Assembly: GCF_004801905.1 (NCBI RefSeq) | Contig: NZ_SSSN01000005.1 | Span: 1 to 64,000, forward strand | Direction: 5' to 3' | DNA length: 64,000 nucleotides | From: Orlajensenia flava | GTDB lineage: Bacteria > Actinomycetota > Actinomycetes > Actinomycetales > Microbacteriaceae | In this document: positions 18,123 through 27,056 of the stretch, one piece after another | Layout: each line of letters begins with the position of its first letter | How positions within the stretch are numbered: the first letter of the stretch is position 1 | Notes under the pieces: generated by a model | Database searches by the model: none | What the model was told of the DNA's origin: nothing | What the model saw: only the letters and a program-made list of their open reading frames with translations | Translations under genes and position numbers: made by a program

Positions 18123-19049
18123 TCAGCCGACCGCGTCGCCCGTGAGGCGTTCGAGCAGCTCGCGATACCGCGCCGCAGTGCGTTCGACGATCTCGCCGGG
18201 CAGGGTGGGCGGCGGCGTCACGCCATCGTCCTCCCAGTTGGCGGCGAGCCAGTCGCGCACGATCTGCTTGTCGAAGCTCGCCATCCGCTGCTCGGGAGTC
18301 TGGCCGGACTCCCACGCGAAGGCGTCCCAGTAGCGGCTCGAGTCGCTGGTCAGCACCTCGTCGCCGAGTGTCGTCGCGCCGGTATCAGGGTCGCGGCCGA
18401 ACTCGAACTTGGTGTCCGCGAGGATCACGCCACGGGCCTCCGCCACGGCGGACGCCTCGGCGAAGATCGCGAGCGAGAGGTCGCGCAGCTCGGCGGCGAT
18501 CTGGGGTCCGACCAACTCCACGGTGCGATCGAAGTCGATGTTCTCGTCGTGCTCGCCGAGCGGCGCCTTGTACGCCGGGGTGTAGATCGGCTCGGGCAGG
18601 CGATCGCCGTTCTCGAGGCCGTCGGGCAGGCGGATGCCGCAGACGGTCTGAGTCGCCTGGTACTCCTTCCAGCCGGAACCGGTGAGGTAGCCGCGCACGA
18701 CGCACTCGATCGGATACATGTCGAGCTTCTTCACGAGCATCGAACGCCCGGCCACCTCGGCGGGGATGACACTGCTGCCGTCGAGCCGATGGTCGGGCAC
18801 CAGGTGATTGGGAACGGCGAGCCGGTCGAACCACCAGAGGCTGAGGGTCGTGAGCAGTTCGCCCTTGCCCGGGAAGCCGGGCTCGAGCACGTGGTCGAAC
18901 GCGCTCACCCGGTCGCTGGCGACGACGAGGAGAAGGTCATCGTCCGGGTCGCCGGCGGAGCTCTCGGTTGTGGCCGGGGTGTAGAGATCGCGCACCTTGC
19001 CGGAGTAGATGCGGGTGAATCCGGGCAGGTCGTCGGAGGGCGCGTTCAC
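18123..19049 (-). CDS. purC: SAICAR synthetase (phosphoribosylaminoimidazole-succinocarboxamide synthase)
   Basis: 308 residues. ATP-dependent ligation of aspartate to CAIR in purine synthesis. It begins FTRIYSGKVRDLYTP, the diagnostic SGKVRD motif, followed by ASDRVSAFDH and the substrate segment VRGYLTGSGWKEYQ; EFGRDPDTG and LTSDSSRYWD lie in the C-terminal half. It follows purD by 31 bp on the same strand and is likely cotranscribed. Confidence 0.96.
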   Translation of the reverse strand: MNAPSDDLPGFTRIYSGKVRDLYTPATTESSAGDPDDDLLLVVASDRVSAFDHVLEPGFPGKGELLTTLSLWWFDRLAVPNHLVPDHRLDGSSVIPAEVAGRSMLVKKLDMYPIECVVRGYLTGSGWKEYQATQTVCGIRLPDGLENGDRLPEPIYTPAYKAPLGEHDENIDFDRTVELVGPQIAAELRDLSLAIFAEASAVAEARGVILADTKFEFGRDPDTGATTLGDEVLTSDSSRYWDAFAWESGQTPEQRMASFDKQIVRDWLAANWEDDGVTPPPTLPGEIVERTAARYRELLERLTGDAVG

Positions 19050-19080
19050 GCGTGACAGTCTACGGAGGCGACCGGCCCGC

Positions 19081-20349
19081 TCACTCGATGCCTGCGGCGA
19101 TGTCGGTGCGGTACTGACCGCCCTCGAGGTCGATGCGACCCAGCGCGTCGTAGGCCCGGGCGCGGGCGTCGGCGAAGTCCGCGCCGACAGCGACGACGCT
19201 CAGCACCCGCCCTCCCGATGCCAGCGGTGTGCCGTCCCCGCCATCCGTCGTCGCGGCGTGTGCCACGTGCACGCCGTTGACTCCTGCTGCGTCCTGGAGG
19301 CCGTGGATCGGCCTGCCCGTCACCGGGGTCTCGGGGTAGTTCTCGCTCGCGAGCACGACAGCGACGGCCACCTGGCGAGAGAACAGCGGCCGCTCGCGGT
19401 CGCCGAGCGCACCGGTCGCCGCGTCGTACAGCAGGTCGCTCAGCGGCGTCTCGAGTCGGGGGAGCACCACCTGCGTCTCCGGGTCGCCGAACCGGGCGTT
19501 GAACTCGATGACGCGGATGCCGCGATTCGTGAGGATCAGCCCGCAGTAGAGCAGGCCGACGAAGGGCGTGCCCTCGTCGGCGAGGTGGCGGATGGTCGGC
19601 AGCGCGATGGTCTCGATCACCTCGTCGACGAAGCGGCGTTCGCTGCCGAACTCGTCGGCCAGCCACGGCAGGGGGGAGTAGGAGCCCATGCCGCCGGTGT
19701 TGGGGCCTGCGTCGCCGTCGCCGAGCCGCTTGAAGTCCTGGGCGGGCGAAAGGGGCAGAACGTGCTCGCCGTCACTCAGCAGGAAGAGCGAGACCTCCTG
19801 GCCGTCGAGGAACTCCTCGACCAGCACGCCGCCCCGCGGAGCCCACTCGCGCGCGTGACCGATCGCCGCATCACGGTCGTCGGTGACGAGCACCCCCTTG
19901 CCCGCGGCAAGTCCGTCGGCCTTGATCACGTATGGCGCACCGACATCGTCGATCGCCGCGATGGCCTCGTCAACCGTCACCGCGCGCACGGCGCGCCCGG
20001 TGGGCACCCGGGCGGCATCCATTACGCGCTTGGCGTAGGCCTTGGACCCCTCGAGCTGCGCGGCGGCCTGACTCGGCCCGAAGACGGGGATGCCGGCCGC
20101 GCGTACGGCGTCGGCGACTCCCGCGACTAACGGAGCCTCCGGTCCAATGACGACGAGGTCGAACGCGCCATCCAGCGCCAGCGTCGCAACGGCGAGCGGG
20201 TCGTTCGCGTCGATGGGGACCGTCGGGACGTCCGCTGCGATGCCGGCGTTTCCGGGCGCTGAGACGATCTCGTGGCCGGCGTTCTCGGCGAGGAGGGCGA
20301 GGATGATGGCGTGCTCGCGCGCGCCCGGGCCGAGGACGAGGATCTTCAC
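19081..20349 (-). CDS. purD: Phosphoribosylamine-glycine ligase (GAR synthetase)
   Basis: 422 residues of the ATP-grasp superfamily; joins glycine to phosphoribosylamine. The N-terminal motif is [11 protein letters not shown], with Pro where most homologues have Gly. The ATP-grasp part shows [14 protein letters not shown] near residue 140, the signature [11 protein letters not shown], and [12 protein letters not shown] near 290. Starts divergently from the sterol-carrier-like gene; precedes purC. Confidence 0.96.
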   Translation of the reverse strand: MKILVLGPGAREHAIILALLAENAGHEIVSAPGNAGIAADVPTVPIDANDPLAVATLALDGAFDLVVIGPEAPLVAGVADAVRAAGIPVFGPSQAAAQLEGSKAYAKRVMDAARVPTGRAVRAVTVDEAIAAIDDVGAPYVIKADGLAAGKGVLVTDDRDAAIGHAREWAPRGGVLVEEFLDGQEVSLFLLSDGEHVLPLSPAQDFKRLGDGDAGPNTGGMGSYSPLPWLADEFGSERRFVDEVIETIALPTIRHLADEGTPFVGLLYCGLILTNRGIRVIEFNARFGDPETQVVLPRLETPLSDLLYDAATGALGDRERPLFSRQVAVAVVLASENYPETPVTGRPIHGLQDAAGVNGVHVAHAATTDGGDGTPLASGGRVLSVVAVGADFADARARAYDALGRIDLEGGQYRTDIAAGIE

Positions 20350-20445
20350 GGGCTCAAGGGTATCCGCTGGGCGGGCGGGCGCAGATGCGCGTCAGCACCG
20401 CGGCTCTGCGGCGCCCGCCCTTCTCGCACGCGACAGAATGGACGT

Positions 20446-20811
20446 ATGGCACGGGCACGCATCGGTGACGCGGAGGGGGCGGCGGCTGTCCGCGCCTGGC
20501 GCGCCGATCCCGATGCGGCCTCCCGCGACATCCGGGCGCTCGCGGTGCGTTATTCGCTGCAAGCCCTCGCCGACAAGGTGCCGGGCAACACCGTCGAGGT
20601 GCGCGTGCCGCCGTTCGGCGCCGTCCAATGCATCGAGGGGCCTCGGCACACCCGGGGCACGCCTCCGAACGTCATCGAGACGGATGCCGCAACCTGGCTG
20701 GCCCTCGCCACCGGCGGCCAGACGTGGGCACAGGCTCTCGCCTCGGGTCGGGTGCACGCCTCGGGTCAGCGAGCCCAGCTCGACGGCCTGCTGCCGCTCG
20801 GCTTCGGCTGA
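20446..20811 (+). CDS. SCP2-like 'sterol carrier family' protein
   Basis: 121 residues, conserved among Actinobacteria next to purine genes. Features are ALAVRYSLQALADKVPGNTVEVRVPP followed by IEGPRHTRGTPPNVIETD and TWLALATGGQTWAQAL, matching the SCP2 fold of small lipid-binding proteins. CAGAAT ends 6 nt before ATG 20446, which supports this start. No direct experimental role is known to me; the link to purine genes is positional only. Confidence 0.82.
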   Translation: MARARIGDAEGAAAVRAWRADPDAASRDIRALAVRYSLQALADKVPGNTVEVRVPPFGAVQCIEGPRHTRGTPPNVIETDAATWLALATGGQTWAQALASGRVHASGQRAQLDGLLPLGFG

Positions 20812-20889
20812 ACGCTCGATCAGCGCCGACGCGCGGGTCGGCGTCGCCGGATGGCAAGTGCGGGTCGGCGCGGGTGGGAGAATTGCCGG

Positions 20890-21270
20890 GTGAGCACCGA
20901 GCAACCGACCCCGCGTCCTGAGGACGACGAAGCGACGCGCGACGGGGAGTTCGTGGTGCACGGCGACGTCTCCGACGATGGTCCGATCGAGGTCGATCGC
21001 GAGGACGCCGTGCTGCGGCGCGCCCCGAAGTACCCGCGCTTCATGATCGCCGGGGCGATCGCCGGAGTGCTCGTGGCCCTCATCCTCACCGTGGCTTTCC
21101 CGGCGAACGCGCAATTCAGCCCCGCCCAGGTGTTCGGATTCCTGCTGCTGTTCTTCGCCGTGATCGGCGCGGCGGTGGGCGCGGTGGTCGCGATCCTCGT
21201 CGACCGGTCGATGCTGAAGCGGTCGCAGAAGGCGGTCGTCGAGCGTCGATCGACGCATCCGCCCGCCTAG
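20890..21270 (+). CDS. Small two-helix membrane protein
   Basis: 126 residues, function unknown. An acidic N-terminal half (PRPEDDEATRDGEFVVHG) is followed by two predicted membrane helices, about residues 50-70 (FMIAGAIAGVLVALILTVAF) and 80-105 (FGFLLLFFAVIGAAVGAVVA), and a basic C-terminus, so both ends are probably cytoplasmic. GAGAAT lies 6 nt before the GTG start. Found in many actinobacterial genomes close to purF. Confidence 0.78.
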   Translation: MSTEQPTPRPEDDEATRDGEFVVHGDVSDDGPIEVDREDAVLRRAPKYPRFMIAGAIAGVLVALILTVAFPANAQFSPAQVFGFLLLFFAVIGAAVGAVVAILVDRSMLKRSQKAVVERRSTHPPA

Positions 21271-21280
21271 TCGCGCTCGC

Positions 21281-22738
21281 TCAGCTGAGCTGCGTACGCT
21301 CGACCCAGTCGAGGTACTCGGGCGTGACCGTTCCGGTGACGTACTCGCCGGTGAAGCACGACAGGTCGAGTTCGGTGACGCCGCTGCCCTGCATGATCGC
21401 CGAGCTGAGGTCGGCGACCTCCTGGTAGATCATGCTGTCGGCTCCGAGCTCCGCCGAGATCTCGGGGATCTTGCGTCCGTGCGCGATGAGTTCCGTCCGC
21501 GAGGGCATGTTGATGCCGTACACGTGCGGAAAGCGTACGGGCGGCGCCGCAGACGTGAACGTGACCTTGTTGGCGCCAGCCGCCCGCGCCATCTCGACGA
21601 TCTCCTTGGACGTCGTGCCGCGCACGATGGAGTCGTCGACGATGAGCACGTTCTTGCCCTTGAACTCAGTTCCCATGGCGTTGAGCTTCTGGCGCACGCT
21701 CTTCTTGCGCTGCGCCTGCCCCGGCATGATGAACGTGCGGCCGATGTAGCGGTTCTTGTAGAAGCCCTCGCGGTACTCGATGCCGAGCTTCTGCGCGACC
21801 TGCATCGCCGCGGGGCGTGACGAGTCCGGAATGGGCATGACGACATCGATGTCGCCCTTGTCCATGTGGGTCTCCACCGTGTCGGCGAGCCGGTCGCCCA
21901 TGCGCAGGCGGGCCTCGTAGACGGAGATGCCGTTCATGATCGAGTCGGGCCTGGCCAGGTAGACGTACTCGAACGAGCACGGGATGAGCCGCGGGTTCCT
22001 GGCGCACTGGCGCGAGTAGAGCTCACCGTCGATGGTGATGAAGACCGCCTCGCCGGGGGCGACGTCGCGCACGATCTCGTAGTCGCCGTTCTCCAGCACG
22101 AGGGACTCGGACGCGACGATCCACTCTTCCTTGCCTGCATCCGTCACGCGTCGTCCGAGAATGAGGGGACGGATGCCGAACGGGTCACGGAAGGCGAGCA
22201 GCCCATAGCCGGCGATGACCGAGATGACCGCGTACGAGCCCTCGACACGCTCGTGCACCTGGCTGACGGCCTGGAAGATCTGGTCGGGGTCGAGCTCGAG
22301 GCCCTTGATCTGCCCTTGGAGCTCGGTCGCGAGCACGTTGAGGAGCATCTCGGTGTCGCTCGCGCTGTTGACGTGCCTGCGGTCGATGCGGAACAGGTCG
22401 TCGCTGAGCTCGCGCGTGTTCGTGAGGTTGCCGTTGTGGACGAGGATGATGCCGTACGGCGCGTTCACGTAGAACGGCTGGGCCTCCTCCTCGCGCTCGG
22501 CAGCACCCTTGGTGGCGTAGCGCACGTGGCCGAGCCCCATGTTGCCGAGCAGTGAGCGCATGTCACGCGTGCGGAACGCCTCGCGCACCTGCCCCTTGGC
22601 CTTGACCATGTGCAGCGTGGGGCCATCCGCCGTGGCGATGCCCGTCGAATCCTGCCCGCGGTGCTGCAGCAGGAGGAGGCTGTCGTAGATCTGCTGGTTG
22701 GCCGCCTGCTGGGAGACGAGGCCGACGATGCCGCACAT
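21281..22738 (-). CDS. purF: Amidophosphoribosyltransferase
   Basis: First committed enzyme of purine synthesis, 485 residues. The mature-type start MCGIVGLV places the N-terminal nucleophile Cys at position 2, which decides this start over the open frame extending to 22813. The glutaminase domain includes LLLLQHRGQDS; the PRT domain has the PRPP loop VLIVDDSIVRGTTS near residue 365. A perfect 8-bp hairpin (22768-22775 with 22777-22784) lies in the leader, 30 bp upstream. Confidence 0.97.
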   Translation of the reverse strand: MCGIVGLVSQQAANQQIYDSLLLLQHRGQDSTGIATADGPTLHMVKAKGQVREAFRTRDMRSLLGNMGLGHVRYATKGAAEREEEAQPFYVNAPYGIILVHNGNLTNTRELSDDLFRIDRRHVNSASDTEMLLNVLATELQGQIKGLELDPDQIFQAVSQVHERVEGSYAVISVIAGYGLLAFRDPFGIRPLILGRRVTDAGKEEWIVASESLVLENGDYEIVRDVAPGEAVFITIDGELYSRQCARNPRLIPCSFEYVYLARPDSIMNGISVYEARLRMGDRLADTVETHMDKGDIDVVMPIPDSSRPAAMQVAQKLGIEYREGFYKNRYIGRTFIMPGQAQRKKSVRQKLNAMGTEFKGKNVLIVDDSIVRGTTSKEIVEMARAAGANKVTFTSAAPPVRFPHVYGINMPSRTELIAHGRKIPEISAELGADSMIYQEVADLSSAIMQGSGVTELDLSCFTGEYVTGTVTPEYLDWVERTQLS

Positions 22739-22843
22739 GCGTGAGCGTGGCTCCTGGGTTGGGTTCTCGGCCCGAGTCGGGCCGCGCCCAGTCTCCCACA
22801 ATCGCGCCTGCACATTCGCTGGGCGATCGACGATATGGAGCTG

Positions 22844-23335
22844 TCAGGAGCGGCTGCGGCGAGGTCTCCAACACCGGGTGGTGACTCCGATCGTGTTCCA
22901 CGTGTTGATGGTCACGATCGCCACGACGATCGCTGCCAGCTCGTCGTCGCTGAACACCGCGCGGGCGTCGTCGAACACGGCGTCGGGGACGTGGGTCTCG
23001 GACAGGCGCGTCATCGATTCGGCGAGTGCGAGAGCCGCCCGCTCCTGGGCGGTGAAGAACGAGGACTCGCGCCAGATGGCTACAGCGTGCAGGCGCTGTT
23101 CGGTCTCGCCGGCTGCGCGGGCCGCGTTGCTGTGCAGGTCGACGCAGTAGGCGCAGCCGTTCAGCTGCGAGGCGCGGAGGCGGATGATCTCCCGCAGTCG
23201 GGAGTCGATGCCCGCACGGTCGAGCTCGGCGGTGGCCGCGTCGTCGAGCGCGGTGACCGCACGCGAGTACTCGGGGACGATGGCGTCGAAGTCGAGGCGA
23301 ACGGGAATGCGGATGGGGTCTTCCGTGATGGTCAT
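22844..23335 (-). CDS. AhpD-like alkylhydroperoxidase / carboxymuconolactone decarboxylase family
   Basis: 163 residues, all-helical. The redox motif is LNGCAYCVDLHSNAAR near residue 62, with CxxC and the downstream His that define AhpD-type peroxidases. TINTWNTIGVTTR at the C-terminus is the usual helix end. It is upstream of purF on the same strand but separated by 105 bp. It faces a divergent MocR regulator 47 bp away, which may control it. Confidence 0.87.
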   Translation of the reverse strand: MTITEDPIRIPVRLDFDAIVPEYSRAVTALDDAATAELDRAGIDSRLREIIRLRASQLNGCAYCVDLHSNAARAAGETEQRLHAVAIWRESSFFTAQERAALALAESMTRLSETHVPDAVFDDARAVFSDDELAAIVVAIVTINTWNTIGVTTRCWRPRRSRS

Positions 23336-23370
23336 GTCGCTCACGGTACGCCCGTATTGGAACCCGAGTA

Positions 23371-23412
23371 GAGTCCACTTCCGTGACGGAAACACGGGCC
23401 AATAGTGGACTC
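23371..23412 (+). promoter_or_regulatory. Inverted repeat at the MocR start
   Basis: GAGTCCACT (23371-23379) and AGTGGACTC (23404-23412) form a perfect 9-bp inverted repeat, centre to centre 33 bp. The first arm overlaps a TAGAGT -10 (23369-23374) and the second lies inside the coding start. A smaller dyad TTCCG-TGA-CGGAA (23379-23391) lies between them. This fits an operator of the adjacent MocR protein. Confidence 0.6.
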
Positions 23413-24801
23413 GACCTGCACCTCGAGGTCTCGCGGACGCGTCCGGCCGCTTCGCTCGAGTCGGCGCTGCGCTCGGCCATCCGTTCCGGTCGTCTGGCTC
23501 CCGGGCAGCGGCTGCCCGCCTCGAGGTCCCTCGCCCTCGACCTCGGTGTCGCTCGCAACAGCGTCGCCGAGGCGTACGGACGGCTCGTCGCCGAGGGGTG
23601 GCTCGAGGCACGCGTCGGCGCCGGCACCTGGGTGGGCGATCGCGAACACGCCCCCGAGCAGCAGCCGGCGGTGCGGCCTGACTCCGCCGCCCTGCTCGAC
23701 CTGAGGGGCGGCATCCCCGACGCGACGACGTTCCCGCGATCGGCTTGGGCGGCGGCCGCGCGACAAGCGCTGACGCGAGCGCCGTCCGAGGCGTTCGGCT
23801 ACGGCGCGGGTCAGGGCGCCCCAAGCCTGCGCAGCACGATCGCCGACTACGTCTCGCGCGCCCGCGGCGTGTTCGCCGAACCCGACGACGTCATCGTCAC
23901 GCACGGGTTCGGCGAGCTGCTCGCCCTCACGGCGCGAGCTCTGGTCGGTCGTGGCGCGCGCCGCATCGCCGTTGAGGAGTACGGCCACGAGTCGCACCGT
24001 GCCATCCTCCGCGCGAGTGGACTGCGGCTCATCGGCATCCCGGTCGACCGCGACGGCGCCGCCATCGACGCGCTCGAGACCAGCGGTGCGGATGCGGTGC
24101 TGCTCACTCCGGCGCACCAGTTCCCCACCGGCGTGCCGCTCTCGCCGGCGAGGCGGGTGGACGTGGTGCGCTGGGCCGAGCGGACGGGCGGGCTGATCGT
24201 GGAGGACGACTACGACGGCGAGTTCCGCTACGACCGGCGCAGCATCGGGGCGCTCCAGGCGCTCGCTCCGCAGCACGTGCTCTACGCGGGGACGGCGAGC
24301 AAGGGCCTCGCACCCGCGGTGGGCCTCGCGTGGGGCGTCGTGCCCCACACGCTGCTGCCGGCGGTCCTCGATCAACAAGCGCTCGCCGGGGGTGCCCCCG
24401 CGACACTCACGCAGCTCACGTTGGCCGAGTTCATCGACCGTCATCGCTACGACCGCCACCTGCGCTCGCTCCGTGCGCGTTATCGGGCGCGGAGGGAGGA
24501 GCTCGAGCTGGCCGTGGGCGCCGGGCTCCCGGAGGCTCGCGTGTCGGGTATGGCCGCCGGCCTGCACTGCCTGGTCGAGCTCCCGCCGGGAACGGATGAG
24601 GCGGCCGTCACCCGGCGAGCGCTCTCCCTCGGCCTGCAGCTCGACGGTCTGAGCACATTCCACGTCGGCGGGCAGTCGCCTGGTCGAGGGCCGGCCATGG
24701 TGCTCGGCATCGGCGGGCCGGCCGACCACGTCTACTCCGAGGCGGTGGCCGCTGCCCTCGAGGCGATGCAGGTCGCGATGCACGACGCCGCCGAGGCATG
24801 A
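23383..24801 (+). CDS. MocR-family regulator (GntR HTH fused to aminotransferase fold)
   Basis: 472 residues. Residues 15-85 are a GntR-type winged helix (LAPGQRLPASRSLALDLGVARNSVAEAYGRLVAEGW). From about 110 on there is a class I aminotransferase domain with PLP residues, including HQFPTG, EDDYDGEFRY and the lysine in YAGTASKGLAPAVGLAWG. Such proteins sense PLP or an amino-acid adduct and usually control a neighbouring gene; the AhpD-like gene diverges here. Not clearly the PdxR subtype because no pdxS/T is adjacent. GTG start, leaderless pattern. Confidence 0.87.
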   Translation: MTETRANSGLDLHLEVSRTRPAASLESALRSAIRSGRLAPGQRLPASRSLALDLGVARNSVAEAYGRLVAEGWLEARVGAGTWVGDREHAPEQQPAVRPDSAALLDLRGGIPDATTFPRSAWAAAARQALTRAPSEAFGYGAGQGAPSLRSTIADYVSRARGVFAEPDDVIVTHGFGELLALTARALVGRGARRIAVEEYGHESHRAILRASGLRLIGIPVDRDGAAIDALETSGADAVLLTPAHQFPTGVPLSPARRVDVVRWAERTGGLIVEDDYDGEFRYDRRSIGALQALAPQHVLYAGTASKGLAPAVGLAWGVVPHTLLPAVLDQQALAGGAPATLTQLTLAEFIDRHRYDRHLRSLRARYRARREELELAVGAGLPEARVSGMAAGLHCLVELPPGTDEAAVTRRALSLGLQLDGLSTFHVGGQSPGRGPAMVLGIGGPADHVYSEAVAAALEAMQVAMHDAAEA

Positions 24802-24837
24802 CCCTGCGGACCCATGACACCCGAGGAGCGCGGAGCC

Positions 24838-25452
24838 TCAGGCGATCTCGGCGATGATCGGGTGGATGGCCCGATCGAACGCGGCCGGGTCGCTGCGGAG
24901 GGCATCCGTCACCGCGATGGTGAGCGACCCGATCCACCACACCCCGCGCTCGGCGAGCGGCAGCACCTCGACGTTCAGCTCGAACGAGTGAGCACGGCGC
25001 CCGACCTCTCGTTCATGCTCGGCGATGGTGCCGGCGTAAGCGCGATAGGAGTCGGCGGGCCGGGCGGTCGATGCGGACTCATAGGTGTTGCGCGCCCAGT
25101 CGGTCCACGCCATCGCGCTCTGCCGCAGGGGTCGGATGGCGGCGGCCAGCTCGTCCGCACCTGTCACGGGCAGCGCGACCCAGAGGCCGTACTCGTCGAT
25201 CAACTGCAAAGGGACGAGAGAGGGATGCGCCTCCGGCTCCACGGTCATCGCCCACCAGTCGCGCCATTGGCGCTCGAGGAGGTCGTGTCCGTCGACGTCC
25301 CGGACGGCTTCGCTCGGACCCGGAACCCCACGCAGGCGCGGCAGTTCGGTGGGAGAGGCGATGCCGAGCGTCTGGCGCAGCCACAGAGCGAGGAGCACGG
25401 GGACGCGGGCGTCCTCGCGAATCATCCAGGATGGCACTCCGCCCGCGGGCAT
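24838..25452 (-). CDS. Hypothetical protein, 204 residues
   Basis: No recognised domain. Trp-rich soluble protein with a segment typical of uncharacterised zinc-free hydrolase-like actinobacterial proteins (ERQWRDWWAMTVEPEAHPSL) and a C-terminal AERGVWWIGSLTIAVTDALR. ATG 25452 is chosen because a minus-strand TAGAAT lies 5-6 nt upstream; the frame is open to 25563 but that part runs through a hairpin. Convergent with the MocR gene. Confidence 0.62.
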   Translation of the reverse strand: MPAGGVPSWMIREDARVPVLLALWLRQTLGIASPTELPRLRGVPGPSEAVRDVDGHDLLERQWRDWWAMTVEPEAHPSLVPLQLIDEYGLWVALPVTGADELAAAIRPLRQSAMAWTDWARNTYESASTARPADSYRAYAGTIAEHEREVGRRAHSFELNVEVLPLAERGVWWIGSLTIAVTDALRSDPAAFDRAIHPIIAEIA

Positions 25453-25535
25453 ACCTGATTCTATGGCCGAGCGACTCGTCGACCGTCCTTCTACGGATGG
25501 CTTCGTCCAGCGTGATTTCCCGTCGGGCGCCTCGT

Positions 25536-25592
25536 CGAGTTGACGAGAACTGTCGGTTTGCACGCCGCTGAGCGACAGTTTTCGTCAACTCG
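25536..25592. repeat. 57-bp hairpin element (20-bp inverted repeat)
   Basis: Arms 25536-25555 (CGAGTTGACGAGAACTGTCG) and 25573-25592 are complementary at 19 of 20 positions, the exception being a G-T wobble, around a 17-nt loop. It lies in the 312-bp gap before purM. With no T-run and 170 bp away from purM, it looks like a dispersed palindromic unit rather than a terminator. Confidence 0.8.
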
Positions 25593-25627
25593 GAGGAGGT
25601 GGGGGCCGATTGAAGTGGGCAGAGTCA

Positions 25628-25690
25628 GGATGGGGGCTGTGGAGAGGGCGGGATGGGGGCTGTGGAGAGGGCGGGATGGGGGCTGCAGGG
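25628..25690 (+). repeat. G-rich 23-bp tandem repeat upstream of purM
   Basis: The 23-bp unit GGATGGGGGCTGTGGAGAGG+GCG occurs twice perfectly (25628-25650, 25651-25673) and once partly (25674-25690). The plus strand has many closely spaced runs of 3-5 G, so it could form a G-quadruplex. The flank to 25745 continues purine-rich without coding potential. Confidence 0.8.
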
Positions 25691-25764
25691 AAGCCGAGAT
25701 GGGGCGGGATGGGCCGGGATGAGAGCGGAGAGGCCCGGATGCCGGCTGCCGGTACTCTTGACGG

Positions 25765-26871
25765 GTGAGCGCGAACACCTCCTATGCCGCCGCGGGCGTC
25801 GACACGGCAGCCGGCGATCGGGCCGTCGAACTGATGAAGGCGGCCGTCGCAGCGACGCACGGACCCAACGTCTTGGGGGGCGTCGGCGGCTTCGCCGGCC
25901 TGTTCGACGTGTCATTCCTCACCTCGTACAAGCAGCCCTTGCTGGCCACGTCCACGGACGGCGTCGGCACCAAAGTGGCTATCGCGCAGGCCATCGACAA
26001 GCACGACACCATCGGCCAGGACCTCGTGGGCATGGTCGTCGACGACATCATCGTCGTCGGTGCGACTCCCCTGTTCATGACGGACTACATCGCCTGCGGG
26101 CGGGTCGTGCCCGAGCGCATCGCCGCCATCGTCGGGGGCATCGCCCGGGCGTGCTCCGCGACGGGCACTGCACTCGTCGGCGGGGAGACGGCCGAGCACC
26201 CCGGGCTCATGGGTCCCGACGATTACGACGTTGCCGGCGCAGCCGTCGGTGTCGTCGAGGCGGATGCCGCCCTCGGCGCCGACCGCGTGCAGGACGGCGA
26301 CGTGGTCGTGGCGATGGCGTCATCGGGCCTGCACTCCAACGGCTTCTCCCTCGTGCGGCACATCCTGTCTCAGCGTGGCATCGGCTATCGGGACGCCCTG
26401 CCCGAGTTCGGCGGCGGGGTGGGCGAGGCGCTTCTCGAGCCGACACGGCTCTACACCGGTCCGCTCGTTCGCGTCCTGGGCGACCCGGGACTCGCCGGTG
26501 CCGTGCACGCTCTCAGTCACGTCACCGGCGGCGGAATCGCCGCGAACCTCGCTCGCGTGCTGCCCGTGGGTTTCTGGGTGGAGCTCGATCGCTCGAGCTG
26601 GTCGCCCCCATCGGTCTTCCGCGTGCTGAGCGAGATGGCCGGCAGCTCGCTCGAGAGCTCGGAAGGCACGTGGAACCTCGGCATCGGCATGTTCGCGGTG
26701 GTGGCGGGGGATGCCTCATCCGGCGTCATCTCAGCGCTCGAGGCGGAGGGCATCCCGTCGTGGGTGGCCGGTCGCGTCTCGACGAAGCCTCACGACGTGA
26801 GCGGATTCGTCCAGGGTGAGAAGGGCGTCAACGGAGGAGCAGTGCGACTCGTCGGCTCGTACTCGGACTGA
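25765..26871 (+). CDS. purM: Phosphoribosylformylglycinamidine cyclo-ligase (AIR synthetase)
   Basis: 368 residues; closes the imidazole ring of AIR, step 5 of purine synthesis. Family features are SYAAAGVDTAAGDRAVELMK at the start, LLATSTDGVGTKVAIA near residue 62, the DDIIVVGATPLFMTDY segment, LVGGETAEHPG and ASSGLHSNGFSLVR, and HVTGGGIAANLARVLP in the second half. GTG start with TACTCT ending 6 nt upstream. It is encoded apart from purF on the other strand. Confidence 0.96.
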   Translation: MSANTSYAAAGVDTAAGDRAVELMKAAVAATHGPNVLGGVGGFAGLFDVSFLTSYKQPLLATSTDGVGTKVAIAQAIDKHDTIGQDLVGMVVDDIIVVGATPLFMTDYIACGRVVPERIAAIVGGIARACSATGTALVGGETAEHPGLMGPDDYDVAGAAVGVVEADAALGADRVQDGDVVVAMASSGLHSNGFSLVRHILSQRGIGYRDALPEFGGGVGEALLEPTRLYTGPLVRVLGDPGLAGAVHALSHVTGGGIAANLARVLPVGFWVELDRSSWSPPSVFRVLSEMAGSSLESSEGTWNLGIGMFAVVAGDASSGVISALEAEGIPSWVAGRVSTKPHDVSGFVQGEKGVNGGAVRLVGSYSD

Positions 26872-27008
26872 TGGGCCGCTGCTCGGACGGCCGCAGCAGC
26901 ACGGTCGAGATTCGGGATGACTTCGCTGATGTCGGCCCGCATGGCTTCCGTTCGCCTGAGCTGGCCTGGAGCGCTGATGCTCGTGCGCGGAGGGGTAGTG
27001 TTGCCGCA

Positions 27009-27056
27009 ATGCGAGGTAGATCGTTGCTCAGCCCGCGGGTGCGCCGGTATCCATGA
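27009..27056 (+). CDS. Possible leader micro-ORF (15 codons) overlapping kup
   Basis: ATG 27009 opens a 15-codon frame MRGRSLLSPRVRRYP with five arginines. TAGTGT (26996-27001) ends 7 nt upstream, the local leaderless promoter pattern. The stop TGA overlaps the kup ATG as ATGA (27053-27056). The geometry implies that ribosomes finishing the micro-ORF reinitiate at kup. Translation is not proven. Confidence 0.4.
   Translation: MRGRSLLSPRVRRYP

Noticed and set aside
26872-27052. Riboswitch or larger gene upstream of kup
   Set aside because: No conserved ykkC, ydaO or other fold could be recognised; the open frames there give unrelated low-complexity peptides except for the 15-codon micro-ORF.
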